Source: Streblospio benedicti (taxonomy: Eukaryota; Annelida; Polychaeta; Spionida; Spionidae). From it: a DNA stretch of 64,000 nt. Position 1 is the stretch's first letter. Every line of letters starts with the position of its first letter. Positions 27,301-41,300 of the stretch are shown one piece after another. The position numbers and the translations under genes are program-made. The notes under the pieces are model-generated. The model searched no databases and was not told the origin of the DNA. It worked only from the letters and a program-made list of their open reading frames with translations. The stretch lies in contig CM032666.1 of assembly GCA_019095985.1 (NCBI GenBank), positions 49,883,150 to 49,947,149 on the forward strand, written 5' to 3'.

Positions 27301-28532
27301 ATGCCGTGAATTTATTTCATTGCTTGTGGGAGTATCCTAGGAATTGCACATTAAAAACTCGTCCATCTTACCAGGTTTTCCATTTGTGACCATACAGAGT
27401 GACAGGCGTTAAGACCTCTTATTCACGATGCGTGCATCAGTCCCAAATGACATCAATGGCGAAGAAAAGATTAAAGTGACGAATGGATTTGAACCGACGT
27501 AATGAGATTTTCACGAGATGTGCATTTTATTTACGACAAGAGTTTTATCGTTGAATTCTGAAAGGGTGGATCGCACAGGCACAGACCCTATAGATATAGC
27601 CCCATTCTTTATCTTTTCATCGTCACTGAAGGGTCGCTTTCAAGATTTTTCTCCTCAAAGTGCAGAGTAGGTCATTAAGGAAAGTTTCCATTTGAATAAA
27701 ATCGTATTGGAGTTATCAGGTTCGAAATATTTATTTGACCAGCTATAAGAAATGTTATGAAAATAGACATTTACAGACGTAAACTGTTTTGCTTGAAATT
27801 TAGATTTTCATTGAAGATATTTAGATGCAAAAGGTATCGTTTAAGTTATAACACCATCGTGATACAACGTCCAGATAAATAAATTCAAGATATAAATCAT
27901 CATTCTAAAGGTTCATAAATCATAGACTTTCTAAGACCAAATGTCAACAAGTTTGGGCATGACACATGAATGCCACACAATTATCATTAATATGCATTTT
28001 TTCTTTTACAAGTAAATGACATTAATGTGCAGTAGCTTATAATTTAGCACTCTCAGCTTGAGACCTAATGGGTCTTTTTATTGTACAGTACATCTATGCA
28101 ATAATTAGTAGTTATTAGTCACAATTGTATCATTCTACACACGGTACAATAAATGCCTTCTATTTTTACACATAATTAGCTTCCTCCCGAAAGTAAGGGC
28201 AGGACAGTGATATGGCTACATGCATTTTACATTCACTGATCTTAAAATGTAAAATCTATGCATCCTCGCCTTATCTACATAGCATCAAGGCTATGGGACC
28301 CCCATTATGAACCATTATCACTTTCAAACAAAAAATCAGCCGAAACAAACATTCTTCCCATATCGCAAACTGCACAACTGACTGCAATAATTCATTAAAT
28401 TTTACACCAGACGATAACAAACACCGTCACTTGAGAGCACTGGGAGCAGGTTCATCGCAAGGTCTCCCTAAACGGTTCAGGGGTCATCAAAAACACTACT
28501 GTGAACTTGCGAGTAATGGTAGAAGCTAGAGG

Positions 28533-28546
28533 ATTGCCATGGTAAC
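28533..28546. promoter_or_regulatory. RFX X-box-like palindrome
   Basis: ATTGCCATGGTAAC is one or two bases from the palindromic RFX consensus GTTGCCATGGNAAC. It lies in a short GC-richer patch far from any recognised gene, so a distal element is possible. Motif match only. Confidence 0.3.
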
Positions 28547-28769
28547 CCACTGTGACTAAACGTCCGTAATGAGTTCTTATCATCCTTCTAACATTTCTGT
28601 CTGTCAACACTTTATCTGGTGGATTTCTCAAGTTTACGACACTAGCTGATGCTTGTTATTATTTTGGGGCTCTAATATAATGTTCGGTTTACTTTATTGC
28701 TGTATTGTTGTGTATGGGTGTAATATATAGTTTGTTTGTTGGTTTTGGGTTTGTTTGTTTGTTTTTGTT

Positions 28770-28786
28770 TTGTGTGTGTGTTTTTT

Positions 28787-28820
<34 letters not shown>

Positions 28821-28830
28821 TTTTGTTTTT
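28770..28830. repeat. Poly-T / (GTTT)n tract
   Basis: T-rich simple sequence contains an uninterrupted T run of about 28 bases after GTTTGTTTGTTT and GTGTGTG stretches. Confidence 0.85.
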
Positions 28831-29139
28831 TTATGCTGTACGTCTTTCCTTCCTAAGCACATAACAGTGTAGTTTTGACAACTAAATCTTAGTTTGATTT
28901 TTCTAGCGTGTGTTGTTTTTTATTAAACAGAATAAATGCATTTTAAATGTGTAAAAAATGTCAACTATTTTTTAGTCATAGTATGACACTGTAATCCAGT
29001 GTCTAAATGTCACCGTGACCCAAGACGTGGCAGAGCTTAACTTACACTTTGGTGGTGGGGATGTTAGGCAAATGATCATTGCTTGATGAATGTATAATCT
29101 TGATATGAGTCTTTTTTAACTGGGTCATTTCAAATTACA

Positions 29140-31171
<2,032 letters not shown>

Positions 31172-31191
31172 AAGTGCTCAGAGAGCACAGC
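31172..31191 (-). repeat. Inverted copy of Helentron-like 5' end
   Basis: AAAAGTGCTCAGAGAGCACA is the exact reverse complement of TGTGCTCTCTGAGCACTTTT at 31897-31916. The motif itself can fold (GTGCT...AGCAC). The pair brackets a LINE-like tail and probably represents two element ends in opposite orientation. Confidence 0.6.
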
Positions 31192-31199
31192 ATCGCTAG

Positions 31200-31687
31200 A
31201 GCAACATTGACCCATGGAAAACAAAAGTGATTTCACAGTTACATGTAAAATTAAAACTAATTATTCTAAAAGTACTTTTCAATATGCTAGTGCTAATTTA
31301 TGGAAAACATTACCTACTGGTGTTAAAATAGCTAAAACTTATTTCACTTATAAAAAACTATTTAAGGATTACTGTACCGGAAAATATAACTTATAAATAA
31401 TCAAAATGTCACTTTCTTCATGTTTGCATTTTACACAAGTCATGGGACTAATGTGAATTGTTGTTTCTATCACTGTTTTAATCAATTTGTGAAGCATATG
31501 CTATTATAATTTTATAGTCATAAAAGTATTATACACATGGGGAGGAACTTGATAAGTAATCCACTTCTTTCCTCCCCAGCCATTTATATTACTACTGATA
31601 TATGTGATTTTAAATGTTTTTGTTTTTATGATTATTGTAAATTACCTGAATTTTATATTATTAATATCTTTTGTACATATGGCAAAA

Positions 31688-31734
<47 letters not shown>

Positions 31735-31740
31735 AGGTGT
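31200..31740 (+). mobile_element. 5'-truncated LINE-like tail with (AAAT)n
   Basis: A reading frame at 31214-31396 encodes FQYASANLWKTLP and then KLFKDYCTG. This resembles the extreme C-terminus after the reverse transcriptase in CR1/L2/Jockey-type non-LTR elements (pattern FxxxxxxLWNxLPxxIR...FKxxLK). It is followed by about 290 bases of 3' UTR and a clean (AAAT)n tail at 31686-31735, the kind of 3' repeat such LINEs carry. The rest of the element is absent, so this is a dead 5'-truncated copy. Confidence 0.6.
31686..31735. repeat. (AAAT)n tail
   Basis: About 12 tandem AAAT units sit at the 3' end of the LINE-like fragment. Confidence 0.9.
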
Positions 31741-31894
31741 TTGCTTTGCAATCAAAGCAGAAAAAAAGTCTCACTTGATGCGTGACTCATCCTACATCTA
31801 AAATATATTGTTGGCATTGGATTGCAGGCGCTTTCGAAACATGGCTAAAGTAAATATATATTGCCCATGAGTCGACAATAATATGGTAATACTG

Positions 31895-32600
31895 ACTGTG
31901 CTCTCTGAGCACTTTTATTCCAATATAACCACTAAGCCAATTTGATGGTCATGTTTCGAACAGTATTGAAACTATAGTGGAAAAATAGAAAGAAAAATAG
32001 TTAAAATGGCCCTCCGAAAGGTAAACTCTAATTGGCAAAGTGCCAAAATTAAATACCGTTGATGTTCAGTAGGCATGTAAGCATTGTACAAAGTTTGAAT
32101 GCTTTCTCATAAACATCAACAAAACTATTGCAGAAAATGTTGAACATGGACCTAAAATGCCACTATGGAAAGCACACTTTAATTGGCAAAGTGCCCAAAA
32201 TCGAATCACTTCGGTGTCTAGTCATACCAAATAGTTGCGTAAAGTTTGAACAAAATAGGGTGAAGCATACATACATACATACATAATACATACATACATA
32301 ATAGCACATACAAATACTCTACATACATTGTCCATACATACATACATACATACATACATACATACATACATACATACATACATACATACATACATACATA
32401 CATACATACATACATACATACATACATACATACATACATACATACATACATACATACATACATACATACATACATACATACATACATACATACATACATA
32501 CATACATACATACATAGTTACAAACGAACGAAACACAAGGCTTTCGCTCCAGCTGCTGAAGCGACGCAATAAAAATGTAGTCACTTAGAGATGCAACTAG
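31895..32600 (+). mobile_element. Pearl/Helentron-like non-autonomous element
   Basis: Its parts in order are as follows. A 5' end TGTGCTCTCTGAGCACTTTT lies at 31897. Two tandem core units follow with a period of about 151 bases; both contain ATTGGCAAAGTGCC (32031 and 32182) and AAAGTTTGAA. An ACAT microsatellite runs from 32266 to 32516. The 3' segment is GTTACAAACGAACGAAACAC, then a small hairpin TCGCT...AGCGA. This order (end, tandem core, microsatellite, hairpin end) matches bivalve Pearl elements, later grouped with Helentrons. A second copy of the 3' segment is at 49573-49640. The assignment rests on architecture, not on a database match. Confidence 0.55.
32266..32516. repeat. (ACAT)n microsatellite
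   Basis: Interrupted at first, it is pure TACA/ACAT repeat from about 32336 to 32516. The MYVCMYVC and HTYIHTYI translations are artefacts. Confidence 0.97.
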
Positions 32601-32609
32601 CTCACAACG

Positions 32610-33280
32610 TACACAACTGTACAGATGAATCAGCTGTTTGCATTGTGAAAAGTACGCAAGTATATTTGGAAATTGAATTGAATCGTTAAAGATACCTTCA
32701 CTGAATAGCTGTCCTTTTCTTTAGATCAGTATGACGTAGTACAATTTAATAAACACTATGTAACTCTCATTGATTGTATATAAATCAAATGATAGATATC
32801 TGATCATACATTCTTTTTTTAAATACAAATTGCTGTACCTGGAACCGTGTGTTCCGTTGGCCTAAGCCGGGACAAATAATCTCCCATTTTCTCGAGTACC
32901 TGCGATGAAACACGAGAAAAATCGCCATTTTGCTATTTACTTCCTGCACTGTGCCACAAATTTTGTATTTTATTAACTTACACGATACACGGATGAAATA
33001 TGGCATGATATACATTTAAGGCATATGTATAGGTGAGTATGAATTTATTCATGTATATATCATATTAGTTTATAATACCGAATAATGTAAAAGATAAACT
33101 GGATACTGCATTATTTGCAAAATGTTTGACAGGATGCATTTAGATATAGACAATTTAATGGGATGCACATCAGATCAGATTGTTGGTTTACTTTTTCTGT
33201 TATTCCTATTTAGAATTTTTTAAGCTTATCAAAAATAAGCTGCTCTGTGAATCATGCAAGCTTGTAGATGATCTCTAATG
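32610..33280. other. Non-coding stretch after ACAT repeat
   Basis: Nothing was recognised. The ORF at 32785-33015 on the minus strand has no family signature. Confidence 0.35.
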
Positions 33281-33289
33281 AGATGTGTG

Positions 33290-33420
33290 GTCCAGTCTAA
33301 ATATGTAAACATTGACATCTACTGTACTGGTTGGGACCCTAGTGCGTTTACATCGCCATTGTGAGGCAGGTTAATTGCTTTAACCAACTGAGCCTCGGCT
33401 TGAGGGGATCACACTAACTA
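33290..33420 (-). mobile_element. tRNA-derived SINE relic
   Basis: On the minus strand the sequence GGCTCAGTTGGTTAAAGC is a good tRNA D-arm/A-box. It is followed by an anticodon-arm-like stretch, and about 55 bases on comes AGGGTCCCAACC, a degraded B-box. The acceptor stem is not preserved, so this is not a working tRNA. The flanking sequence up to about 33710 may be the SINE body. Confidence 0.4.
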
Positions 33421-35364
33421 TTGTTTTCAAACTATGTGAGTTCCTTTACGTGCAGAGGGGTGGCTCTCCACTATATGGGACACGCCTTTTAATAAGACTT
33501 CGGAACCTCATGCTTGTTGCTGATGCTTGGTGTCGCCACCATTTAGCAATATTCTCTATAGTGGTGACACACTGAGTGGGATTGAGAATGTAGTAGCTGA
33601 CGTACAACATAAGTGTTTGGCGACACTAAGTCTGCCGGGCTGCAAACTCACAACACAGGAAATCCCGTATTTATGTTGCACACTATAACCAATACACCAC
33701 CAAAGACCAGTATACATTTCCAGTTTTCTTAAACAGATATTTACCTCATTCTCACAAGGCTGTTGAAATTTTAGTCTATTTTAGAACATGTACTGATCAC
33801 ATTATAATTGATTATATTGATTGGTTTAGATACATCGTCAGTTTTTTTAACATAGACTGTTGAACGGAAATCCATGAATGGAAGTTATTCCAGTTTTTAA
33901 ACATTTTTTTCTCATCAAACAGAAATTTTGGCATAATATAATATATTTGACATCAGCATCAGCATTCAATCATGGAGTTAGCATAAATATACGCACAATA
34001 GGCACATGAGTACTGTTTTGGAAAACTATCTTAATTTTAGTAGACCTACCTTTTTTCTGGTAAAATCGACAAAAGAAAGTTGAAAAATGTAACTAAAATC
34101 ATCATTTGCAGAGAAATGCTTAATTACACCTTTGGCAATAGCAATACATTGTACTATGACTTGGAACAGTTCAAGTTGCTGGACTATTCAATTACCCTAG
34201 TCAAGGCAATAGTTTACTTTGGTGTAGCCTATGGTCTATTAAATCATAAAATGTTGTGGGCACCATCATTGGTTTATGAATCAGTCATGTCCCAATAACT
34301 TGTGGATTGAGTAGGGCAATAAGACTGAAATAAATAAGGATGACCTATGCATATAGTTTCAACTTGCCGGAACTACCCATCTTATCTGTATAATCATACA
34401 CACGCACACACGCACACGCATATCATTTGCCAAATTTCCTACTGTTCATCCCCATTTATAATTCATGACTATTTACAGAGCACCCTCAGTTTGTATGATC
34501 TTTTTTTAACCAACTTCAAACTAGTATACATGTGAATGCCTATTTTAGTTTTATATTGCCATAACAAAACTTTTAAACATTATCTACTGTACAAAATAAA
34601 ATCTTATAGATATACTAGTGTAGTCTGGCATTCATGCATATAAAAGCCATAATTGTTGCTAATCTACTGAAAAATCAGAGAGAAATTGCTCGAAGGTGCT
34701 GGGACTAATTTCTCCTCCAATCTAGTTATAGCTGTTATTTTGTACTTCACACTGAAAAGAGTATGTGATTTTGATTGATTTAAATAATAATTGTGATTCA
34801 ATTTCAAAAATTGTAATTGAACCCAAATCTGGCTCCTTTGATTTTGCTCTCGGTTGTATGCTACTTAAGAGGTGACTATTATTATTAGGATGTTTGTTTG
34901 AGAACATACCTTTTGCAGAAGTAGTCACAGGCGAATCAGTTGAATCCTAAAATTAATTTAATCGTACATATATTTTATTGCAAAACAGCACATTATGTAC
35001 TAAAAAGTAAAATGAGAAGGAAATGACGAAAATTACAAAAATAAAACTTTAAAAACAAGTTAGTTTAGTCCCAGCACCAACTTTAGCTGGTACAGGGACT
35101 CTCTGTTTTTCGACATGCCGATGTCCGAAGATTTGAAGAAAATTACTCAATGTTTTGACCCCAAACTTTTTTATCCCACCAAGAATGAACCCTGGTTGAG
35201 ATCAGACATATTTGGTGTCTGTCTGGGCTACAGGCAAAATTAAATTATGTGTGCCCTCAAAACTTATGTATTTTCTGGTTAACTATCAGCTTATTCATAC
35301 TGTTAGATTCAAAGTCAGTGATGAATCATGTAAATTTAATTTAAATAGCATTTTTTATTTCTAG
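33421..35364. other. WASF upstream region
   Basis: No coding exon of WASF was found before 35365, although the first coding exon is preceded by an acceptor, so a 5' UTR exon must lie upstream. A 14-base inverted repeat GGTGCTGGGACTAA occurs at 34695-34708, with its complement at 35064-35077. Between them, on the minus strand, is a 37-base exon-like segment (about 34911-34948) with AG and GT borders. Short ORFs have no recognisable product. Confidence 0.4.
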
Positions 35365-38300
35365 GTCAAACTTGCCATAATGCCGTTGGTGAAACGAAGT
35401 ATAGAACCAGTTGAGATAAGTCGCACAAAGGTATTAATTATTTTGTGTCAAAGTGTGTTGGAATGTCATTGACTTAATACATTTTGTTTAGTTTAAGAAT
35501 TATATCTATCCTCTGTGCTATATAATACTAATATGGTATCCGTATTTTAGGTAGCTCAAGGTGTACAGAATGAGTTAGAGTGTGTTACCAACAATGCATT
35601 ATCCAACGTCATCAGACAGCTTTCAAGTCTTAGCAAGCATGCCGAAGATATGTTTGCTGAGCTGTATCGTGATTCCACTGCTGTATTTCAGCGTACAGCT
35701 TCTTTAAAAGAACGTGTTGACAAGCTGAATGTTAAGGTCACTCAACTAGATTCTACTGTTGAAGAAGGTAATATTTTTACGGATTTATTTTCAGTGACTT
35801 TAGGGTGGAAACAAACCCCGCTCAATTTAGACAAATTGGTCTTGTATCTATACACAATAGCAGTTACACTAATGCACATATAAGCTGTATGGGCATAACA
35901 ACATGTTTGCATGCTCCCCCAACGTTAACAACTGAGCCCCCAACCCTAAGGATTCATCAAGAATTTCTTGTTTGTAAAATGACAGCTTCATTTTTAAACT
36001 TGTTTGTATCAAACTTAAACCTTAAAGGTTATGCTCAGTCGCCGAACAAGTATGCTTGTACAGAAGCATTATGATGTGTTCAGTGCCTTCTGAAAGTCTC
36101 TTTCATTCAAACAGCACATTAAAGTATGTAGAGCAATCTAAATTAAACGCAATAAGAGGCTGGCATATACTCAACAAAACACGTGAATGCCAGAAATGTC
36201 AACCGAATGATTTTCGTCAGACGTAATTTGACGGTGCCGCGTGAAAGAAGTCGCCCTATCTCTGCCATGTAAAATGGGGCGTCTGCCGTTGGAAATCCGC
36301 ACGCCTGGCGAAAAATCATTCGATTATGCAACATCCCGTGACCCTGTGTTTTAGTTGAGGAGACGGCATGGTTTTTTTAAAGGTGAAATAAGTATTGAAT
36401 GTGAAGAATATAAATATTATTTTCATCACACTTGCAATGGATAAGGCATCGCCTATTGATACTGGGTTTTACAGAACAAGTATGATTTTGACTGAGCAAT
36501 ATCTTTAAGCTTAACAATTTTTTTCTAATCTATTGTTATTTATTTTTATTTATTTATTCCAAACTTACACACAATCATACAAGGCCAGAAGATCATGGTT
36601 CCTTCATGAAACATGCCTCTAAGAATTTAAAATTTTAATGTAAAGTACCACTGTATATGTAAAGTTCCACTTGCAAATTGCTTCACAAGTTTAATAAACT
36701 ATTTTTAGTACCGGTAACCTCTATCATATGTAATCAGTGACTTGACTTAAGTCAACCTCCAATAAGGACTGAATCTTGTGTGGTACTTTAAATCTGGATT
36801 ACCATTCTGAGTTTGGATGTGAACATTATCCAACAATGAGTAGGCCTAGTGACTCACAGTAAGGAAGGGCAACCTTGACGTGTAGGATGCTGCTTAGCTC
36901 AAAATATATTGATGAAAGGAAGAGGGGTAGAAATGGGTGAGCAGATTCCTTCACTGGTTGATGTAACAGATTATCTGGGGGTGATCAATTGATTTCTAAT
37001 GGTAGCAGAAACCTGGTTAAATGAACATTTTAAGGGGCTGGCAAAAAGAATAGAAATGTTGTTTGTGTGTGTTTTATGTTTTTATGGAAAATAAATTTCA
37101 TTGTTGACTCAGTCTCTGTCAATATACCGGTAAATCTAAAATGGATTGCAGTGGTTGTGAATTATTAAGTGCTCTTTTTGATGTTTTCATATGTTCATCA
37201 TTGGTACCATTGATTTTAGGACATACATCCAAGTGCATCCCATTGTGTTATCTGACTGATATAAATAAGAAATGAATATTTGGTGAAAATTGGCTTCCAA
37301 TGGATCATAATTACAGTTTGTGTTGCAGCTGATAGCATTATTTACAGATAATCTAATAGATAGCTTCCACCAACGCCTATGTTTTTAAAGTACATCTATG
37401 GGCATTTGATCCCTGCTTTTTTTCTCATTTTGATTGACAAAAAATAACTAACAATATAGACTTTTATAATATTAAATAATTTCATAATTCTGTTCAAAAC
37501 TATCTTCCTGACTTTCAATTTTGTTACTCAAAAGCTAAAAGTGTGTCACTGTGAATTAGATCACATGGTATTAATGGTATTTGCATGGTGTGGATCTGTT
37601 GAATTGGACTTATAAATCAAGGGCTATGATCATTGATATTGATATTTAATTGGCTAACCACATGGTGTAAATGAGTGACCAATGTAGAGTGGGATGGAGC
37701 TTGTTATAGATGAGCAGCTGGCATTGAGCCAACAACTCGGCCTAAATCTAATAACCTGGTCACTGGGACTGCAATAATCTGGTAAATTTACAAAGTGAGC
37801 TGCTATTTCACTTTTATTTCCTTGATCAAAGAATTCTTGTTTTAAATGGCAATGATTTTGAAATTTTATGATAAATGAAAAATATAGAACTTAGTTTTAG
37901 CATAATAGAAATAATTACATCCTTAATGTTTTGATAGTCAGCATTTTGAGAATTATCTACTTCACATGGAAAGTATTAAATTACGTTCTTAATAAGAAAT
38001 GAATAGGTCTTGAACCTGTATAGATTTAATTATACGTTGTCTGAATAGTATGCATTGGCATGATGTGAATGACACTAGTGCTAGAAGTACTCATCATTAA
38101 AAGAATAGATATTGATCATAATTCGATTACCCACCACTAGCTAATTTCACCAAAAACCCTGAAGCAAACGGCAGTTATTTGTGTATTCCATGATGTATAG
38201 CCAAATATGCTTTATATTTGATTGGATTCTGCTAGTATGAAGTTATTTGTGCTGAATTTCTGGGTTGATGATAGGATGTGCTGCTACACATAACACTAAC

Positions 38301-41300
38301 GCTTTGTTAGATAATTGCTTGTGAATTTATTTTTGATTTCTAATGGACAATGTATAAGAAGTGAATAAAGGCTATCATCCATGTTTCGTCTTATGATGGA
38401 CTATGTACATTGAGTATATTGTGTTGTGGATCGTGATGAAGACCTTAGAACTGTGGTCAGACATTGGCTCCTTGATAGCCAAAATGAAAGCTCGGAAGTC
38501 AGTGAAAAATATATCAATGGAGAAGTTGTGTAAACAGACTTTGCAATGTAATGTTTAGAATTTTGTCATGTTCTTTACTGAATTACTGTACATGATCATA
38601 CATGGCGTTATAGGTTTGAAAATTCTGAATTTAGGTGGGCTTTTACACAAATGTACCTGTATTATTTACATTGAAATTTAAATGCATTTAATTTAGGTTT
38701 CAAATCCAAATGGGGCTTTTTGGTGTTGGGTCGATAAGAGAGAGAAGGGCTTGAACGGTTCTAACGTTCTATAAATCAGTTTTCTGTTGCTAAAACATGA
38801 AAATCAATCATCTATTGTAACAGGTGAAAACAATGATAATGCCCTAATCCTAACGTATGATTTACTTTTAGTGTCGCTGACTGACATCAACATGCGGAAG
38901 CCTTTCAAGAGTACTGTGAACAAGGAGCAGCAAGTGATCTCGATTCACACCAGGCCTGTCAGCATCCAGGAACAGTACAACCAGATAGATGCTCCTCCTG
39001 CTCTATCCAAGCTCAATCCTTATAGGTGTGTACAGTGAATTTAGAGCTTATTAAACTAGATAATGAAGACCTAAAATTTATAGTCCAAACATAACTGATC
39101 TATTCATTTGGTTCTTTAGTGATTAAATATTATGCTGTGCCAAGGATTTTGCAAATGCATGTTCACATTATACGCATTGTCATGATTTAGATTGTAGCAG
39201 GTGAAAAGAGTTTGGCTATTGTCCTGTAAATATCTTAATATATAACAATGGAAATGAATTTTAGAAAAAAAATTGTGAACAAGTATATGAAAATTATTTT
39301 GCCTTTAATCTTTTCAGGGAGGATCACAAAGACAGCATGAAGTTTTATACAGACCCAACGTACTTCTTTGAACTTTGGTGTATGGAAATGCAGAACCAAA
39401 CAGACATACAGAAGCAAGAGCTGAAAAAGAAACGAAAACAAAAGGTTTGTTTTTTGACGTTGTGTATTCATTTAGGACATGTACAATTTTAAGTAGTTGC
39501 TAAGGAACATAATGCCTCATGAATGACTATTTATCTTGTGAACACTAGTATTATTACATAAGTTCATGATTGCAATAGTATTCTGAGATTACTGAAAGGT
39601 ACATTATTACATGGGGCATTGTAGCGATATGTACAAAGCCTAAGATGCTTATTATTTTCTTTAGTTCAAAATAGTATGGAAAGGTAATTGTTGATTTTAT
39701 AGGCTTTGATTATGATATTTTTGGTTTGCATGGTAAAACTTCGAATGCAAAATTTCAAAATCACTGTTCATTTTGGTTTGATCACTATTTACAGAAATGC
39801 AAATTAGAATTGAATATTTCATGGTAAATTAAACATCCTAGGAGGAACATATCTTATGATAAGACATGATAAGAAACAAGTGATAAACTATAACACTTTT
39901 CACCTGTTTTGCTTAAGACTTTGTAATTGACAATAGAATGATAGCAGATGAGAACTTACGATGGCAATGCATAAACATAGTAAATGATTAATCTTACAGT
40001 TTATGTGAATGTAATCCATGAATTACTAACTGACTGGTAGTTATTTCTGGTATGAAATTAGGACCATTGATATGTCTGTTTTGGGTGGGTGGGGGTTCCT
40101 TACTTTAAATGAACCACAATTTTAGAAATACTTCACAAGCTCTCATGATGTATATAATATGTATTGATCAAATTTATACAGTATATTGCTCTCTACTATT
40201 TGTGAATTACCATGTTGTTAAAATTTAATTTTTATAGTTTTTCTTGTATAGTTCTCACAGATGTATTCGATGAAGTCTAAAATACATATAACTTCCTGCT
40301 ATCAAAATTATTTATCAAAAGGTTTATTTGATGTACATATTTTTAAGTGTGCAAACAACTTTTTGTATCAACTTCTAAACAAAAAGTATTAGTTTCATTC
40401 GACTGGGCGCGATTCAGCGTAATGGAAAAATTTTGTGCACAGTTTTCATTCAATTGGGAAGTTTATCGTTTTAATCGGGATGATTTGCAACGTAGATATC
40501 AGCTGCTAGATATGGCTGTTATGCTGACTTTATATACCAGTAGTCGAATGGGGTTATTCTAAAGAGAATTTTGGGTACAAAACCAGATCAGCTATTTTTT
40601 CTGTGTTTTTGTTTGATTATTATTAATGCCAGTTTGAAATATTTTGTTTGGTTTGAAATGAAGAACCATACATGGACATGTGTGCATTTTTGTGACTTTC
40701 AAAAATTTCGACTTGTTTTTGGTTGCTACAGTATCATGCACAACATGATCCACACCAAACAAATCATGTGAGTAAACAGGGGAAAAAGACGACTGCCCTG
40801 GCTGATGCATCCCCATCCCCTGACTTGGAAAATAGCCCTGTATGCATCGCCCAATGTTTTAAAACATTGGGCTGTTCTACTACATGTATGAATGTAAATT
40901 AATAGAGCATTGATCTGATGATTTTGGATATTTAGATACTCTAAACTCTCAAACCTTTTAATGGTCATTAGAGCTGTGAAAATATAGCATGGTTTTCCAT
41001 GCTCAAGTAACCGAAGTGTTATCTTGATGTTTTCAAGATCTCAAATACCATCTTATAGTAAAAAAAGACATCAAATTAATAATGTAATTAATTACATACA
41101 TGTAAGTAATGCTCTGTTGATTTGTTCTTTGATCATAATTGTTACACAAGCAACAACATTCTATGACATTGTGCAAAAGTATTCTGATAAATATGTTAAA
41201 ACTAAACCATTTTTTTCACTATGGAAATAAACTTTCAAAATTATTATTCATTCAAACCTAGATTTTTTTTTTCTTTTTTGACTACAAGTTTTTCAGAATT

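Noticed and set aside
31214-31396. Possible small host protein
   Set aside because: The sequence pattern and (AAAT)n tail fit the C-terminus and 3' end of a LINE-like element.
32218-32588. ORFs of MYVC or HTYI repeats
   Set aside because: Artefacts of the ACAT microsatellite on both strands.
33290-33420. Possible functional tRNA gene
   Set aside because: The A-box is good but the acceptor stem and B-box are not preserved, so a SINE relic is more likely.
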